A DNA stretch of 64,000 nt from Bacillota bacterium (GTDB lineage: Bacteria; Bacillota; Clostridia; Acetivibrionales; JAFADI01), in contig JAFADI010000189.1 in NCBI GenBank assembly GCA_023424965.1, forward strand, positions 3,219 through 67,218, in the 5' to 3' direction. Of this stretch, positions 1-9,396 are shown piece after piece. How positions within the stretch are numbered: position 1 is the first letter of the stretch; each line of letters opens with the position of its first letter. Made by a program: the position numbers and the translations under genes. The notes beneath the pieces were generated by a model. That model had not been told where the DNA came from. It made no database searches and saw only the letters and a list, made by a program, of their open reading frames with translations.

Positions 1-308
1 AAAATATTCTCTGCTACGGAAAGAGTGTCCACCAGGTTGAATTCCTGGAATATGATGCTGAGCCCATTCTCCTGTGCCTTGAGCGGAGAAGGAATGATTC
101 TTCTGGACCCCTTGATCCATATTTCCCCCGAATCGGCATGATAAATTCCGTAGAGGATTTTCATCAGGGTGGATTTCCCGGCACCGTTCTCACCACAAAG
201 AGCGTGGATTTCTCCTTTACGAATGGACAGACTTACATTGTCAAGTGCCACCACGCCGGGAAAGCTTTTACTAATATTTTTCATTTCAAGGATGGGTTCG
301 CTTCCCAT
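1..308 (-). CDS. Sugar ABC transporter ATP-binding protein, N-terminal part (cut by window edge)
   Basis: This is the first ~102 codons of an ABC ATPase that continues beyond base 1. The Walker A motif GENGAGKST is visible near residue 38 and the Q-loop FQEF near residue 88. The N-terminal pattern (a short lead, then ISKSFPGVVALDNVS) matches the duplicated-domain sugar ATPases of the RbsA/MglA/XylG family, which power uptake of pentoses or galactosides across the membrane. It lies 58 bases after a sugar-binding lipoprotein gene on the same strand, so the two probably belong to one uptake operon whose permease lies outside the window. The substrate cannot be told from this fragment. Confidence 0.9.
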   Translation of the reverse strand, partial: MGSEPILEMKNISKSFPGVVALDNVSLSIRKGEIHALCGENGAGKSTLMKILYGIYHADSGEIWIKGSRRIIPSPLKAQENGLSIIFQEFNLVDTLSVAENI

Positions 309-366
309 ACGATTCTCCTCATCATCAGGGCTGACTTTTCAGGCAGCCCCAAATAGTATTTATGAA

Positions 367-1383
367 TTACCACACAGCCTTGAACTGATCGACGTTGTCC
401 TTGGTTACTTCAGCAATGGGAGTCTTGGTCCACTTCTCCAGCTTTTCTCCACTCAGGAGCTTCACTGCGGCCTGGACCGACATCATGCCCTCCCAATCCG
501 GCGGCTGGGAAACCGTGCTGTACATTTCACCTTTTCGGATGGCATCATAACCTTCGATGGTACCGCTGATGGATACCACCGGGATTTCCTTTTCCCTGCC
601 TGCGGCTTTAATGGCCTGGATGGCACCGATGGCCATGTTATCATCATGGGCATAGAGAGCGGATATTTTAGGATATCTGGTCAGGAAGTCCTCCATGACC
701 TTCATGGCAGTCGCTCTGTCCCAACCTGCATTCTGTGCAGCAAGAATTTTTATATTCGGACTGTCTTTGATGGCATCCTTAAAGCCGCTGGTCCTGTGAA
801 TTGCAGGGAAGGAACCCGCTGCGCCTTCGATGACTACGATATCGCCGCCTTTGTCTCCAAGGATGGTTTTGATGGATTTTGCAGCAAGCGCAGCTTCATC
901 TTCCATGCTGGCACCTACGAAGGTTACGATGAGATCTTCCGCTTCGGGATCATGCTGGGTATTGACGACGATGAGAGGAATTCCGGCTTCTTTTACTTTT
1001 TTCATGGAAGGAATAATGGCTTTGGAGTCACAGGGAATGACTTCGATAACATCCACTTTCTGAGCGATCAGGCTTTCCACCTGGCTGGCCTGCTTCTGGG
1101 AATCCCACTCTGCATCCAGCACCTTGAGTACTACGTTCTGCTTTTGGGCCTCTTCTTCAGCAGCTGCGATCAACGCCTTGAAGTAAGGTGCTGCAAAACC
1201 GGAAACAGCGATACCGATGACCTTTTTCTGCGCATCGGACTTGGCAGGCTCTTCCTTCTTGGTTTCCTCAGCCTTTTGGGTAGGCTCTTCCTTCTGCGCC
1301 GGACCGGACTTTTGTCCGCAGGCAGCAAACAGGGACACCATCAGGCAAAGAGCTACAAGAACACACAACAATTTTCTTACCAT
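367..1383 (-). CDS. Sugar ABC transporter substrate-binding lipoprotein
   Basis: A 338-residue periplasmic-binding-protein-like sugar receptor (Peripla_BP_4, ribose/xylose-binding type). It has a lipoprotein signal peptide with lipobox LFAAC (Cys22), followed by a Lys/Glu-rich linker and a two-lobed binding fold. Typical family motifs are visible: VIGIAVSGF at the start of lobe 1, PLIVVNTQ in its middle, and ALYAHDDNMAIGA in lobe 2. A strong site GAGGAGGG precedes the ATG. It is followed by the ATPase gene and preceded by the three-component sensor genes, so it is likely the transport receptor controlled by that system. A TATACT hexamer in the 119-base upstream gap has no good -35, as expected for an activator-dependent promoter (inference). 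Confidence 0.93.
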   Translation of the reverse strand: MVRKLLCVLVALCLMVSLFAACGQKSGPAQKEEPTQKAEETKKEEPAKSDAQKKVIGIAVSGFAAPYFKALIAAAEEEAQKQNVVLKVLDAEWDSQKQASQVESLIAQKVDVIEVIPCDSKAIIPSMKKVKEAGIPLIVVNTQHDPEAEDLIVTFVGASMEDEAALAAKSIKTILGDKGGDIVVIEGAAGSFPAIHRTSGFKDAIKDSPNIKILAAQNAGWDRATAMKVMEDFLTRYPKISALYAHDDNMAIGAIQAIKAAGREKEIPVVSISGTIEGYDAIRKGEMYSTVSQPPDWEGMMSVQAAVKLLSGEKLEKWTKTPIAEVTKDNVDQFKAVW

Positions 1384-1502
1384 TTTGTACCCTCCTCAAA
1401 ATTTAAAATGTACTGACAGCTTTAAGTATAGTGAGAAAGGGGTACAGGGTCTTTATTTTATTTTGCGTTTTTTTAAGGTTTTTGGGGAAAGAATTTTCAA
1501 AC

Positions 1503-2462
1503 TTATTTGATGAACTGTCGGACATTTTCCTTTGTGACCTTCACTGCCGGCAGCTCAAGCTTCCTGGGGGCAGACTCTCCGCTTAGAATCCTGAAAGCCC
1601 AATCCACCGCTTCCCGTCCACCTGTCGGATAAATGAAGGTCGCCTCCAGGACTCCGTTATTCACAGCTTCAAGGCCGGCATTTTTATCTCCCAGGCCGCC
1701 GACACCGATAGCCCTTATGTTCAGCTTCTCATAGGCGGCAACCCGCCATGTGCCGATGGCCATGGCATCATTATGGGCAAATACCACATCCACCGCGGGG
1801 TGCTTCTTATAGATCTCCGCAACCCGCTCCTCGGTCTTATCCCTGGACCAATGCCCGACTACGACGTATTCCGGCCTGACCGCAGGATTTTCCTTCAGAG
1901 CCTCCCGGAAGCCTCTTTTCCTCTCGATGGAAATAAAGGAATCCGGGTCTCCCAGTACTTCAAGTACTGTTCCGCCCTTGTCGCCAAGCATTTTGCATAC
2001 ATATTCTCCGGCGCTTTTTCCAATCTTATAATTATCGCAGAAAATATACATGGTATAGTCCTCTGTTTCGGGCGGAGTTTCCATTACAATTACAGGGATG
2101 CCGCTGCGGTGGACGCCGCCGATCACATCCTCAAGATATCTGCTGTTGTTTGGAGAAACAATCAAAAGGTCGATTTTCTGTTCCAGCATGTTTTCGATAT
2201 CCTGTTTCTGCTTGATATCATCCTCTCCGGCATCATAGAAAATCACCTTCATCTCGGGATATTTGCCGGCTTCCCGGCGGATTTGCTCGTTCATCGCCAG
2301 CCGCCAGGGACTCGTGAGTTCGGGCTGCGATACACCGATCAGGTATTTGATCCCATCTTCATTTTCACCCGGCTTCATTACCAGCTCGGGATATAGCAGC
2401 ATAACCGCGGCAGCCAGTATGCCGATAGCAGCAAAGACGAGTACATACTTAATCTTTGCCAT
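1503..2462 (-). CDS. Membrane-anchored periplasmic sugar-binding sensor protein
   Basis: A 319-residue Peripla_BP_4-type sugar-binding protein. It starts with an uncleaved hydrophobic segment (about residues 5-24) and has no lipobox, which suggests a membrane-tethered sensor rather than a transport receptor. Fold motifs include LIVSPNNSRYLE, VIVMETPPE and VVFAHNDAMAIGTW. The chosen ATG lies 7 bases after AAGGAG inside the end of the upstream response-regulator gene; another ATG lies two codons upstream, and further upstream in-frame starts lack a binding site. Gene order kinase, regulator, binding protein matches the AraPST and XylFII-LytS-YesN systems of Firmicutes, where such a protein passes extracellular sugar signals to the kinase. 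The ligand is unknown. Confidence 0.85.
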   Translation of the reverse strand: MAKIKYVLVFAAIGILAAAVMLLYPELVMKPGENEDGIKYLIGVSQPELTSPWRLAMNEQIRREAGKYPEMKVIFYDAGEDDIKQKQDIENMLEQKIDLLIVSPNNSRYLEDVIGGVHRSGIPVIVMETPPETEDYTMYIFCDNYKIGKSAGEYVCKMLGDKGGTVLEVLGDPDSFISIERKRGFREALKENPAVRPEYVVVGHWSRDKTEERVAEIYKKHPAVDVVFAHNDAMAIGTWRVAAYEKLNIRAIGVGGLGDKNAGLEAVNNGVLEATFIYPTGGREAVDWAFRILSGESAPRKLELPAVKVTKENVRQFIK

Positions 2463-3669
2463 GGCCATGCTCCTTAAACCTGTAATCGGTAGGTGAAAAT
2501 CCCAGGACCTTCTTAAAAGCCGCACAGAAATAATGCTGGCTGCTGTATCCTACCCGCTCGGCGATTTCATATATTTTCATGTCCGAATGGTTCATAAGTT
2601 TGATGGATTCCAGGATCCTGATCTTTATCAAATGCTCGATGAAAGACATTCCGGTTTCCTGCTTGAACAGCTTGCTCAAATGGCTGACACTCATCTCCGC
2701 TTCCTCGGCCACCGTCTGGAGCCTCAAATCAGGGTCTGCGTAATTCCTTTCAATATAGGCCTTAACCTTTTTGATTACCGGAAGGCAGTAGTTGTCGCTG
2801 CGCATCGTTTTGACAATCTCCTCGTAGGCCAATCCGACGGCACCGGTTCCTCCCTGCACCGCTTCCTGGTAAACCACCACCCGATGGTCGAGGTATTTCT
2901 CCACATTGTCCTGAAGGCTGAACCTGAAATCCTCCCACAGCTTCCGGTCATGGACGGTGACTACCGCCACAAGGTTCTCCCCGGCATCCCTTGCCGTGAT
3001 GAAGGGCTTAAAAGGTTCCAGCCTCTCTTCAAAAATGTTTTGAATGGCAAATATCAAAAGCTGTCTTTCCCATTCCACCTGTGCTTTTCCTGTAAGGGCG
3101 ACTCCCTGGGTTTTCACCAGGATGATTCCGATCTCAAGTCCGAGTTCCACTTGATGGAACTCCAACTGCTCCTCGGTTTCCTCTGCTGTAAGCTTACCGC
3201 TCAGCCAATCATTTACAAACCGTTCCTTAAGCTGCGGCATGCTCTTCTTTAGCTGCGCATTCGCCCATTCATACCTTTTCTCTTTTGCAAACGTTTCTTC
3301 CAGCTTATGTTTCGCATTTTCCATCACCCGGTGCAATTCCTCTTCCATCACCGGCTTCAGGATATAGTCAAACACATTGAGCTTTACCGCTTTCTGGGCA
3401 TAATCAAATTCATCGAGTCCTGTAATAATAATGCTGAGGACATGGGGATTCTGTTTTTTTAATTCCTCGATCAGGTCTAGCCCGTTGATGGCCGGCATGC
3501 AGATGTCGATCAGGCAGATATCAGGCTTTTCCTTCTCAGCGATGAGAAGCGCTTCTTCCCCATCCCTTGCAAGGCCAACCAGAGTCATATCCAGAGCCTG
3601 CCAATCCAGTGAGTCCCGGAGGCCGTTCCTGATCTTTGGTTCATCATCTGCGATTAAAACTTTAATCAT
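2449..3669 (-). CDS. Response regulator, YesN/AraC type
   Basis: About 406 residues: an N-terminal receiver domain and a C-terminal AraC-type double helix-turn-helix. The receiver has the acidic pair DDE near residue 8 and the phospho-acceptor Asp near residue 55 (CLIDICMP). The DNA-binding domain shows VAEEAEMSVSHLSKLFKQETG and the signature YSSQHYFCAAFKKVLGFSP. It should be phosphorylated by the adjacent kinase and activate the sugar transporter genes downstream. Three ATGs cluster at the 5' end; the third (3669) has the best spacing from AAAGG. Its start overlaps the kinase stop region and its end overlaps the sensor-protein gene, so the three genes form one transcript. Confidence 0.93.
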   Translation of the reverse strand: MIKVLIADDEPKIRNGLRDSLDWQALDMTLVGLARDGEEALLIAEKEKPDICLIDICMPAINGLDLIEELKKQNPHVLSIIITGLDEFDYAQKAVKLNVFDYILKPVMEEELHRVMENAKHKLEETFAKEKRYEWANAQLKKSMPQLKERFVNDWLSGKLTAEETEEQLEFHQVELGLEIGIILVKTQGVALTGKAQVEWERQLLIFAIQNIFEERLEPFKPFITARDAGENLVAVVTVHDRKLWEDFRFSLQDNVEKYLDHRVVVYQEAVQGGTGAVGLAYEEIVKTMRSDNYCLPVIKKVKAYIERNYADPDLRLQTVAEEAEMSVSHLSKLFKQETGMSFIEHLIKIRILESIKLMNHSDMKIYEIAERVGYSSQHYFCAAFKKVLGFSPTDYRFKEHGHGKD

Positions 3670-3674
3670 CCCCA

Positions 3675-5441
3675 TCATCCTTTCTGAGTTTTCACTACCG
3701 GGTGCTTTATTTCAACCTCCGTCCCCTGCCCTCGGGTGCTTTTCAGGGTGATCCCGTATTCCTTCCCGTAAGAAAGACGGATCCGCTCGTTTACATTGAA
3801 AATCCCATAGCCTACCCGCTCTTCACTTTCATTGTGCAGTGCGGCATTGATCCTCTCCACTTCCGCTTCTTCCATCCCTAAACCGTTATCCTCCACTCGC
3901 ATAACCAGTACTTCCTCTTTCACCGCTGCAGTTATCCGGATTCTCCCCGGTTCTCTTTTCGCTTTGATTCCGTGATAAATGGCGTTTTCCACCAGCGGCT
4001 GCAGGATGAGCTTCTGAACATAGAGTATTCCGGTATCCCCCTCGGCAGCAATCTCGTATTCCAGCATCTCTTCATACCGCACCTTTTGAATCAGGAGGTA
4101 GCTCCTCACATGCTCAAGTTCCTCAGAAAGCCTGATGACCTCATTCCCTTTGCTCAGTCCAATCCTGAAAAGGTTGGTGAGGGCGGATATCACCTGGATC
4201 ACATCCGTAGCACCATACTTCTTTGCCATCCAGTGGATGGTGTCCAGGGTGTTGTACAGAAAGTGCGGCTTGATCTGCGATTGAAGCGTCCTCAGCTCTG
4301 CTTCCCGCTTGCTTCTCTGCTCCTTATACACTACCTCGATCAGGTTCCGTATTTCATTGATCATGGCGTTGAAGCTTCTGCCCAGCTGCCCGATTTCATC
4401 ATTGTATTTGACATCGAAGCTCACGGACAGATCTCCCGCTTCCGCCTTCTTCATCAGCTTTCTGAGTTTACTGATGGGATTGGCTATGGAGGAAGAAAAT
4501 ATGAAGGAGAGGCCCAGTGCAATGATACTGATAATGATCAGAATCACCAGCGTATAATTCCGGATGTTCACCACTTCCTTCAGGGTTTCGTTTAATGAAA
4601 AAACCCCGATGATCCTCCATTTGGAGTAAAAGGAAGAGGTGTAAATAAACTGGAAATACTGCCCCAGAATGTACTTGTTGAAAACCCGCTCACCGGAAAA
4701 CCACTGGCTTTTGACCCTTGGAACGACATAATTAACAGGGGCATAAACGACTTCTCCGTTGGAATCCGCGATATATACGAATCCGGTCTTTCCAAGCTGG
4801 ATATCTTTCAACATATGCTCCAGTATCTTGATTCTCAGGTCGATCAAGATCACACCGCTCACTTCATTGGTTGCAGGATCCCTTATGGCTTTGGCGACGG
4901 AAAAAATCTCATCGGCGCTGACCTTTTTATATTCCGCCAGCTTCCTCCCGGCAGGCCGCCCCAGTATCTGAATGGTGTCGGAATTTTCTTCGCAGATTTT
5001 GTACCAGCTTTCATCAATCAAAGGGTCATTTTCCACCTTGTACATTTCATTGCTCAGAAACAGGTCACTCTTATTGACAATGGCAATACCTTCAATTTCA
5101 TAATAGTACTGGGTAAAGCCGGCAAGAAGGCTGCGCACATTGGATTCCACCGCACTGCGGTCATCCACGGGATCGATGATCTTCATCCGGATGAATTTAA
5201 GCACCTGGGGATTTCTTGCGATGATATCCATGGCATTCTCAATATTCCGTATGCTGGTGTCAATGGTGATATTCGCCTGGCTGATGGCATGAAGAGCGGC
5301 TTCATTCGCAGACTTTTCCATGGCATCGGAAAAGACCATGTTGGTCAGGATGCCGATGGTCAGGATGGTCAGCAGTATAAGCACCATGAAATAGAGGAAC
5401 AGCTTGTATTGAATGCTCAGATTGTTGAATGTGTCAAACAC
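3675..5441 (-). CDS. Sensor histidine kinase, YesM type
   Basis: A 588-residue membrane kinase. TM1 is at about residues 13-35, an extracellular Cache-like region runs to about 295, TM2 is at about 297-316, and a HAMP domain follows to about 370. The His_kinase (PF06580) segment has the phospho-acceptor His393 in QIKPHFLYNTLD. The ATPase domain shows the N box QPLVENAIYHG, the G1 box VEDNGLGM and the G2 box GYGIFNVNERI. It is the first gene of the sensor operon. It likely receives the sugar signal from the membrane-anchored binding protein and phosphorylates the YesN-type regulator. A TATAAT hexamer at 5530-5535 could be its -10 element, but the matching -35 is weak. Confidence 0.94.
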   Translation of the reverse strand: MFDTFNNLSIQYKLFLYFMVLILLTILTIGILTNMVFSDAMEKSANEAALHAISQANITIDTSIRNIENAMDIIARNPQVLKFIRMKIIDPVDDRSAVESNVRSLLAGFTQYYYEIEGIAIVNKSDLFLSNEMYKVENDPLIDESWYKICEENSDTIQILGRPAGRKLAEYKKVSADEIFSVAKAIRDPATNEVSGVILIDLRIKILEHMLKDIQLGKTGFVYIADSNGEVVYAPVNYVVPRVKSQWFSGERVFNKYILGQYFQFIYTSSFYSKWRIIGVFSLNETLKEVVNIRNYTLVILIIISIIALGLSFIFSSSIANPISKLRKLMKKAEAGDLSVSFDVKYNDEIGQLGRSFNAMINEIRNLIEVVYKEQRSKREAELRTLQSQIKPHFLYNTLDTIHWMAKKYGATDVIQVISALTNLFRIGLSKGNEVIRLSEELEHVRSYLLIQKVRYEEMLEYEIAAEGDTGILYVQKLILQPLVENAIYHGIKAKREPGRIRITAAVKEEVLVMRVEDNGLGMEEAEVERINAALHNESEERVGYGIFNVNERIRLSYGKEYGITLKSTRGQGTEVEIKHPVVKTQKG

Positions 5442-5622
5442 GGCTCTACCCGTTTCTTCTGACTTGGCCCGTCGTACTGTTGCAATACTACTTGTCTAAG
5501 TTTTGTACAGAGCTTACGTACTTGATTTTATTATACAATTGATTTGCTGAAAATGCATTTGCAATTTTTTGTGATTTATTAAGGTATTCTATTTTCAGAG
5601 CATTCTTTTATTAAACCAACAG

Positions 5623-5650
5623 AAAAAAACGGCTTACCGCCGTTTTTTTA
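5623..5650 (-). terminator. Intrinsic terminator after lonB
   Basis: An inverted repeat with a 5-bp core (ACGGC/GCCGT) is flanked by long A and T runs and lies 16 bases after the lonB stop. Read on the minus strand it gives a short stem-loop followed by seven or more U residues. It separates lonB from the sensor kinase gene downstream. Confidence 0.85.
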
Positions 5651-5665
5651 TGCAACGCAATCCTT

Positions 5666-7348
5666 TTATACTCCTGAAGCCGTTAAAACATTTACAGCCT
5701 GATTCTTGACGGCCACATTTTCCTCTATGACCTTTAAAGGCTTCACCTTTAATACGATCTCCAGGACTTCATTGATATCGTCCACGGGAATTACTTCGAT
5801 GTCCATGGTTTCAAAAAGCTCCTGCCAGTTCTCCCTTGGTATCAGTACACGTTTAATCCCCGCCAGCCTTGCTGCCTCCACTTTTGCAACCACACCCCCC
5901 ACCGGTTTCACCTTGCCCCGGATGGACATTTCGCCGGTCATGGCAACATCGCTGCGTATGGGCAGATTCTTTATTGCAGAGTATACCGCCGTGGCAATGG
6001 CCGTTCCGGCAGAGGGGCCGTCAATGGGTATTCCTCCGGGGAAATTCAGGTGGATGTCGTAATCCTTATAGTCGATATCCACAAATTTTTTCAGTACGGT
6101 GAGCACATTTTCCACCGAAGCCCTTGCAGAGCTGGTCCTTTTCAACTTCTGTCCCCTGCCGTCCATTTCTTCTTCCTCAATAATTCCCGTGATCTTGATA
6201 CTTCCCTTTCCGACGGCCACCGGCATGGCGGAGACCTCAATATCGAGAACCATGCCGGTACAGTTGCCGAATACCGCCAGCCCGTTTATGCAGCCCACCT
6301 GCTCACCTGCAGAGATTTTCTTCTCTATGCGCGGGCTGTAGTGCCCGAATTCCACTACCCATTCGATGTCCTTTCTTGTTATGACGCTTCTTCCTTCCAC
6401 CTGAACCACACCTCCTGCAATTTGCACGATGTTGACAGCCTCACGGCCATTTTTGGCATACTTTGCAATGATGTCGTCCACGCCTTCTTCGACCTTGAAG
6501 CCGCCTTTGGAAGCCGCATTTCTGGCAATCAGGGTTATTTCTTCCGCCGTAAGGGGCCTGAAATAGACTTCCACACACCGTGACCTGATGGCAGGGGGGA
6601 TTTCATCTGCGGTTCTCGTTGTAGCCCCAACAAGCCTGAAATCGGCCGGGAGCCCTTTTTGAAAAATCTCATGGATGTGGGAGGGAATGTTGTTGTCTTC
6701 AGAGCTGTAATAGGCGCTCTCAAGGAATACTCTCCGGTCTTCCAAAACCTTCAGAAGTTTGTTCATCTGTATCGGATGCAGTTCACCGATTTCGTCGATG
6801 AAAAGTATACCGCCATGGGCTTTTGTCACAGCTCCCTGTTTGGGCTGGGGAACTCCTGCAACGCCATAGGCCCCTGCACCTTGATAAATGGGGTCGTGAA
6901 CGGATCCGATCAGTGGGTCTGCAATACCGCGTTCATCAAACCTTAACGTTGTGGCGTCAATTTCGACGAATTTGGCTTCTTTTTTAAAAGGGGATAAAAG
7001 TATTTTTTTTGCCTCTTCAAGGATTACCCGGGCGGCGGCCGTTTTCCCCACCCCCGGTGAGCCGTATATGATGACATGCTGCGGGTTTGGGCCGCACAGG
7101 GCGGCTCTCAGGGCTTTGAGACCCTGTTCCTGTCCTATGATGTCCTTAAGCTCGCTTGGCCTGGTTTTTTCCGACAGGGGTTCGGTGAGCTTGATCTCTC
7201 TCAAGCGCCGGAGCTTTTCCAGTTCCTTCTTTGACTCCCGCTCAATGGCACTTTTATTGCCTTGCTGGGATTTGAGCATATTAAGGAAATATAATCCTAT
7301 GATGACTGAAAAAAAGAACTGTATGATAAAAAAAGTACTTGTCAGCAT
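5666..7348 (-). CDS. lonB: ATP-dependent protease LonB
   Basis: A 560-residue membrane-anchored Lon-family protease. One hydrophobic segment lies at residues ~3-22. The AAA+ module has Walker A GSPGVGKTA and Walker B ILFIDEIGEL. The C-terminal Lon protease domain has the catalytic Ser in GPSAGTAIA and Lys in GGVVAKVEA. The size fits Bacillus-type LonB, which is produced in the forespore and degrades regulatory proteins during sporulation. The ATG at 7348 is chosen because GTGGAGG precedes it by 5 bases; a longer frame lacks a site. It follows tig, clpP and clpX, the usual Firmicute order, but a terminator sits between clpX and lonB. Confidence 0.96.
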   Translation of the reverse strand: MLTSTFFIIQFFFSVIIGLYFLNMLKSQQGNKSAIERESKKELEKLRRLREIKLTEPLSEKTRPSELKDIIGQEQGLKALRAALCGPNPQHVIIYGSPGVGKTAAARVILEEAKKILLSPFKKEAKFVEIDATTLRFDERGIADPLIGSVHDPIYQGAGAYGVAGVPQPKQGAVTKAHGGILFIDEIGELHPIQMNKLLKVLEDRRVFLESAYYSSEDNNIPSHIHEIFQKGLPADFRLVGATTRTADEIPPAIRSRCVEVYFRPLTAEEITLIARNAASKGGFKVEEGVDDIIAKYAKNGREAVNIVQIAGGVVQVEGRSVITRKDIEWVVEFGHYSPRIEKKISAGEQVGCINGLAVFGNCTGMVLDIEVSAMPVAVGKGSIKITGIIEEEEMDGRGQKLKRTSSARASVENVLTVLKKFVDIDYKDYDIHLNFPGGIPIDGPSAGTAIATAVYSAIKNLPIRSDVAMTGEMSIRGKVKPVGGVVAKVEAARLAGIKRVLIPRENWQELFETMDIEVIPVDDINEVLEIVLKVKPLKVIEENVAVKNQAVNVLTASGV

Positions 7349-7460
7349 TTCGTCCTCCACTGTCCCAAAAATTTTCAAGTTTACTTGTAGGTCTCAAGTA
7401 TATTATTTGTCGTGGAGTTTATTTTATCCCAGCGCGGATGAAATAATCGAAAAGTTTCAA

Positions 7461-7488
7461 AAAAAAGACTGCTTTCGCAGTCTTTTTA
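7461..7488 (-). terminator. Intrinsic terminator after clpX
   Basis: A near-perfect hairpin: AAAAAGACTGC, a four-base GAAA loop, then GCAGTCTTTTT. It begins 8 bases after the clpX stop and ends in a T run on the minus strand. It suggests that lonB is at least partly transcribed from its own promoter. Confidence 0.88.
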
Positions 7489-7495
7489 AATCTTC

Positions 7496-8794
7496 TTATG
7501 ATACGGATTCACGTTTCACTCTGGCTTTTCTTCCCATGGTCCGTTTCAACGGCTTCTTATTCTCATTGATAATCAGGTTGGGCAGTGCCTTGCCTTCCAC
7601 TGTTTCCCTTGAGATGATGCATTTTTCAACATTTACCGCCGAAGGGATGTCATACATGACCTCCAGCATCATTTCTTCAAGGATGGCTCTAAGCCCTCTG
7701 GCCCCTGTATTTCTGGTAATGGCCTTTTCCGCGATTGCCTCCAGCACGTCGGGCTCAAATTCCAGGATGACGTCATCCAGCTCGAAGAGCTTCTGGTACT
7801 GCTTTATGAGAGCATTCTTCGGCTCTGTGAGTATCTGGATCAAGGACTGCTTGTCGAGGGAATGCAGGGTGACGATAATGGGAAGCCTCCCTACAAACTC
7901 GGGAATCAGTCCGAACTTCAACAAGTCCTGGGGAAGGATGTGGCTCAGTATTTCGCCCATGTCCTTATCCTTGGGGCTGTCAATTTTGGCTCCGAAGCCC
8001 ATGGACTTCTTGCCGACCCGGTTTTGTATGATTTTGTCGATCCCGTCAAAAGCTCCGCCGCAGATAAACAAAATGTTCGTGGTGTCAATCTGTATGAACT
8101 CCTGATGGGGGTGTTTACGTCCACCTTGGGGAGGAACGGAAGCAACAGTGCCTTCCAGGATTTTAAGAAGCGCCTGCTGTACACCTTCTCCGCTTACATC
8201 CCTTGTTATTGAAGGATTTTCAGACTTTCTGGCAATCTTGTCAACCTCATCGATATAGATGATGCCCTTCTCCGCTCTCTCGATGTCATAGTCGGCAGCC
8301 TGTATGAGCTTGAGAAGAATATTTTCAACATCCTCACCCACATAGCCTGCCTCTGTAAGGGAGGTGGCATCCGCAATCGCAAAAGGAACGTTGAGTATCT
8401 TGGCAAGGGTTTGTGCCAGAAGCGTTTTCCCGGAACCGGTAGGCCCCATCATCACGATATTGCTCTTTTGGAGCTCCACATCTCCGGCCTTTACTTCGCT
8501 GTTTATCCTTTTGTAATGGTTGTAAACAGCTACAGCAAGAGATTTTTTTGCAGAATCCTGACCGATAACATACTGATCCAGGATTTCCTTAATCTCCTTT
8601 GGCTTTGGAATGTCATTGAGCTCTGTGTCGGTCTTTGCCTCTTCGAATTCTTCTTCTATGATCTCAGAGCACAATTCTATGCATTCGTCGCATATATAGA
8701 CTCCGGGCCCTGCAACAAGTCTCTTCACCTGTTCCTGGGACTTACCGCAGAAGGAACACTTAAGCTGCTTCTTTTCATCATATCTGGACATCAT
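7496..8794 (-). CDS. clpX: ClpX, ATPase subunit of the Clp protease
   Basis: A 432-residue AAA+ unfoldase that recognises substrates and feeds them to ClpP. The N-terminal zinc-binding domain has CSFCGK and CDECIELC. The ATPase shows Walker A GPTGSGKT, pore loop GYVGED, Walker B IIYIDEVDK and sensor region RNTGARGLR. The ClpP-docking loop reads MGF in place of the more common IGF or LGF. Two ATG codons in tandem follow GGGGTGG, and the second has slightly better spacing. It lies 10 bases after clpP, so the two are co-transcribed. Confidence 0.98.
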   Translation of the reverse strand: MMSRYDEKKQLKCSFCGKSQEQVKRLVAGPGVYICDECIELCSEIIEEEFEEAKTDTELNDIPKPKEIKEILDQYVIGQDSAKKSLAVAVYNHYKRINSEVKAGDVELQKSNIVMMGPTGSGKTLLAQTLAKILNVPFAIADATSLTEAGYVGEDVENILLKLIQAADYDIERAEKGIIYIDEVDKIARKSENPSITRDVSGEGVQQALLKILEGTVASVPPQGGRKHPHQEFIQIDTTNILFICGGAFDGIDKIIQNRVGKKSMGFGAKIDSPKDKDMGEILSHILPQDLLKFGLIPEFVGRLPIIVTLHSLDKQSLIQILTEPKNALIKQYQKLFELDDVILEFEPDVLEAIAEKAITRNTGARGLRAILEEMMLEVMYDIPSAVNVEKCIISRETVEGKALPNLIINENKKPLKRTMGRKARVKRESVS

Positions 8795-8804
8795 TCCACC
8801 CCAT

Positions 8805-9389
8805 TTATTTTCTTCTAACCATTACTTCGTCTACTAGACCGTACGCTTTTGCTTCGTCCGAGGACATAAAGAAGTCTCTTTCCGTATCTCTCTCGATTTT
8901 TTCAAGAGGCTGGCCGGTTCTTTCACTCAGTATCTTGTTCAACTTGCTCTTTATCTTCAAAATCTGTTCGGCATGGATTTTTATGTCCGTTGCCTGGCCC
9001 CGAGCTCCGCCCAGAGGCTGATGGATCATGATTTCACTGTTCGGCAGGGCAAATCTTTTGCCTTTTGCTCCGGCAGCCAGCAGAAATGCTCCCATGCTGG
9101 CGGCCATCCCCACACAAATGGTAGAAACATCAGGCTTGACATACTGCATGGTGTCATAAATTGCAAAACCTGATGTGACGGATCCACCGGGACTGTTTAT
9201 GTAAAGCTGTATATCCTTGTCAGGATCTTCCGCCTCAAGAAACAGCATTTGAGCAACAATCAGACTTGCAGTAACATCATTGACCTCATCGCTCAATACA
9301 ATGATTCTGTCTTTTAAAAGCCTCGAATAAATATCATACGACCGTTCACCACGGTTTGTTTGTTCAACAACTATCGGAACAAGACTCAT
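8805..9389 (-). CDS. clpP: ClpP, proteolytic subunit of the Clp protease
   Basis: A 194-residue serine peptidase, full length for the family. The catalytic Ser lies in GMAASMGA, the His in MIHQPLGG and the Asp in the RDTERDFFMS region. It forms the barrel that degrades proteins delivered by ClpX and related ATPases. The site GGGAGGGG lies 6 bases before the ATG. The 138-base gap to tig holds no clear CtsR operator, so stress control of the usual kind is not evident. Part of the ribosome binding site can pair with an upstream C-rich stretch (see the hairpin at 9397-9422). Confidence 0.98.
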   Translation of the reverse strand: MSLVPIVVEQTNRGERSYDIYSRLLKDRIIVLSDEVNDVTASLIVAQMLFLEAEDPDKDIQLYINSPGGSVTSGFAIYDTMQYVKPDVSTICVGMAASMGAFLLAAGAKGKRFALPNSEIMIHQPLGGARGQATDIKIHAEQILKIKSKLNKILSERTGQPLEKIERDTERDFFMSSDEAKAYGLVDEVMVRRK

Positions 9390-9396
9390 ATATACC

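Noticed and set aside
169..1416. A 415-codon open frame on the plus strand
   Set aside because: It is antisense to the sugar-binding lipoprotein gene, has no family features and no ribosome binding site.
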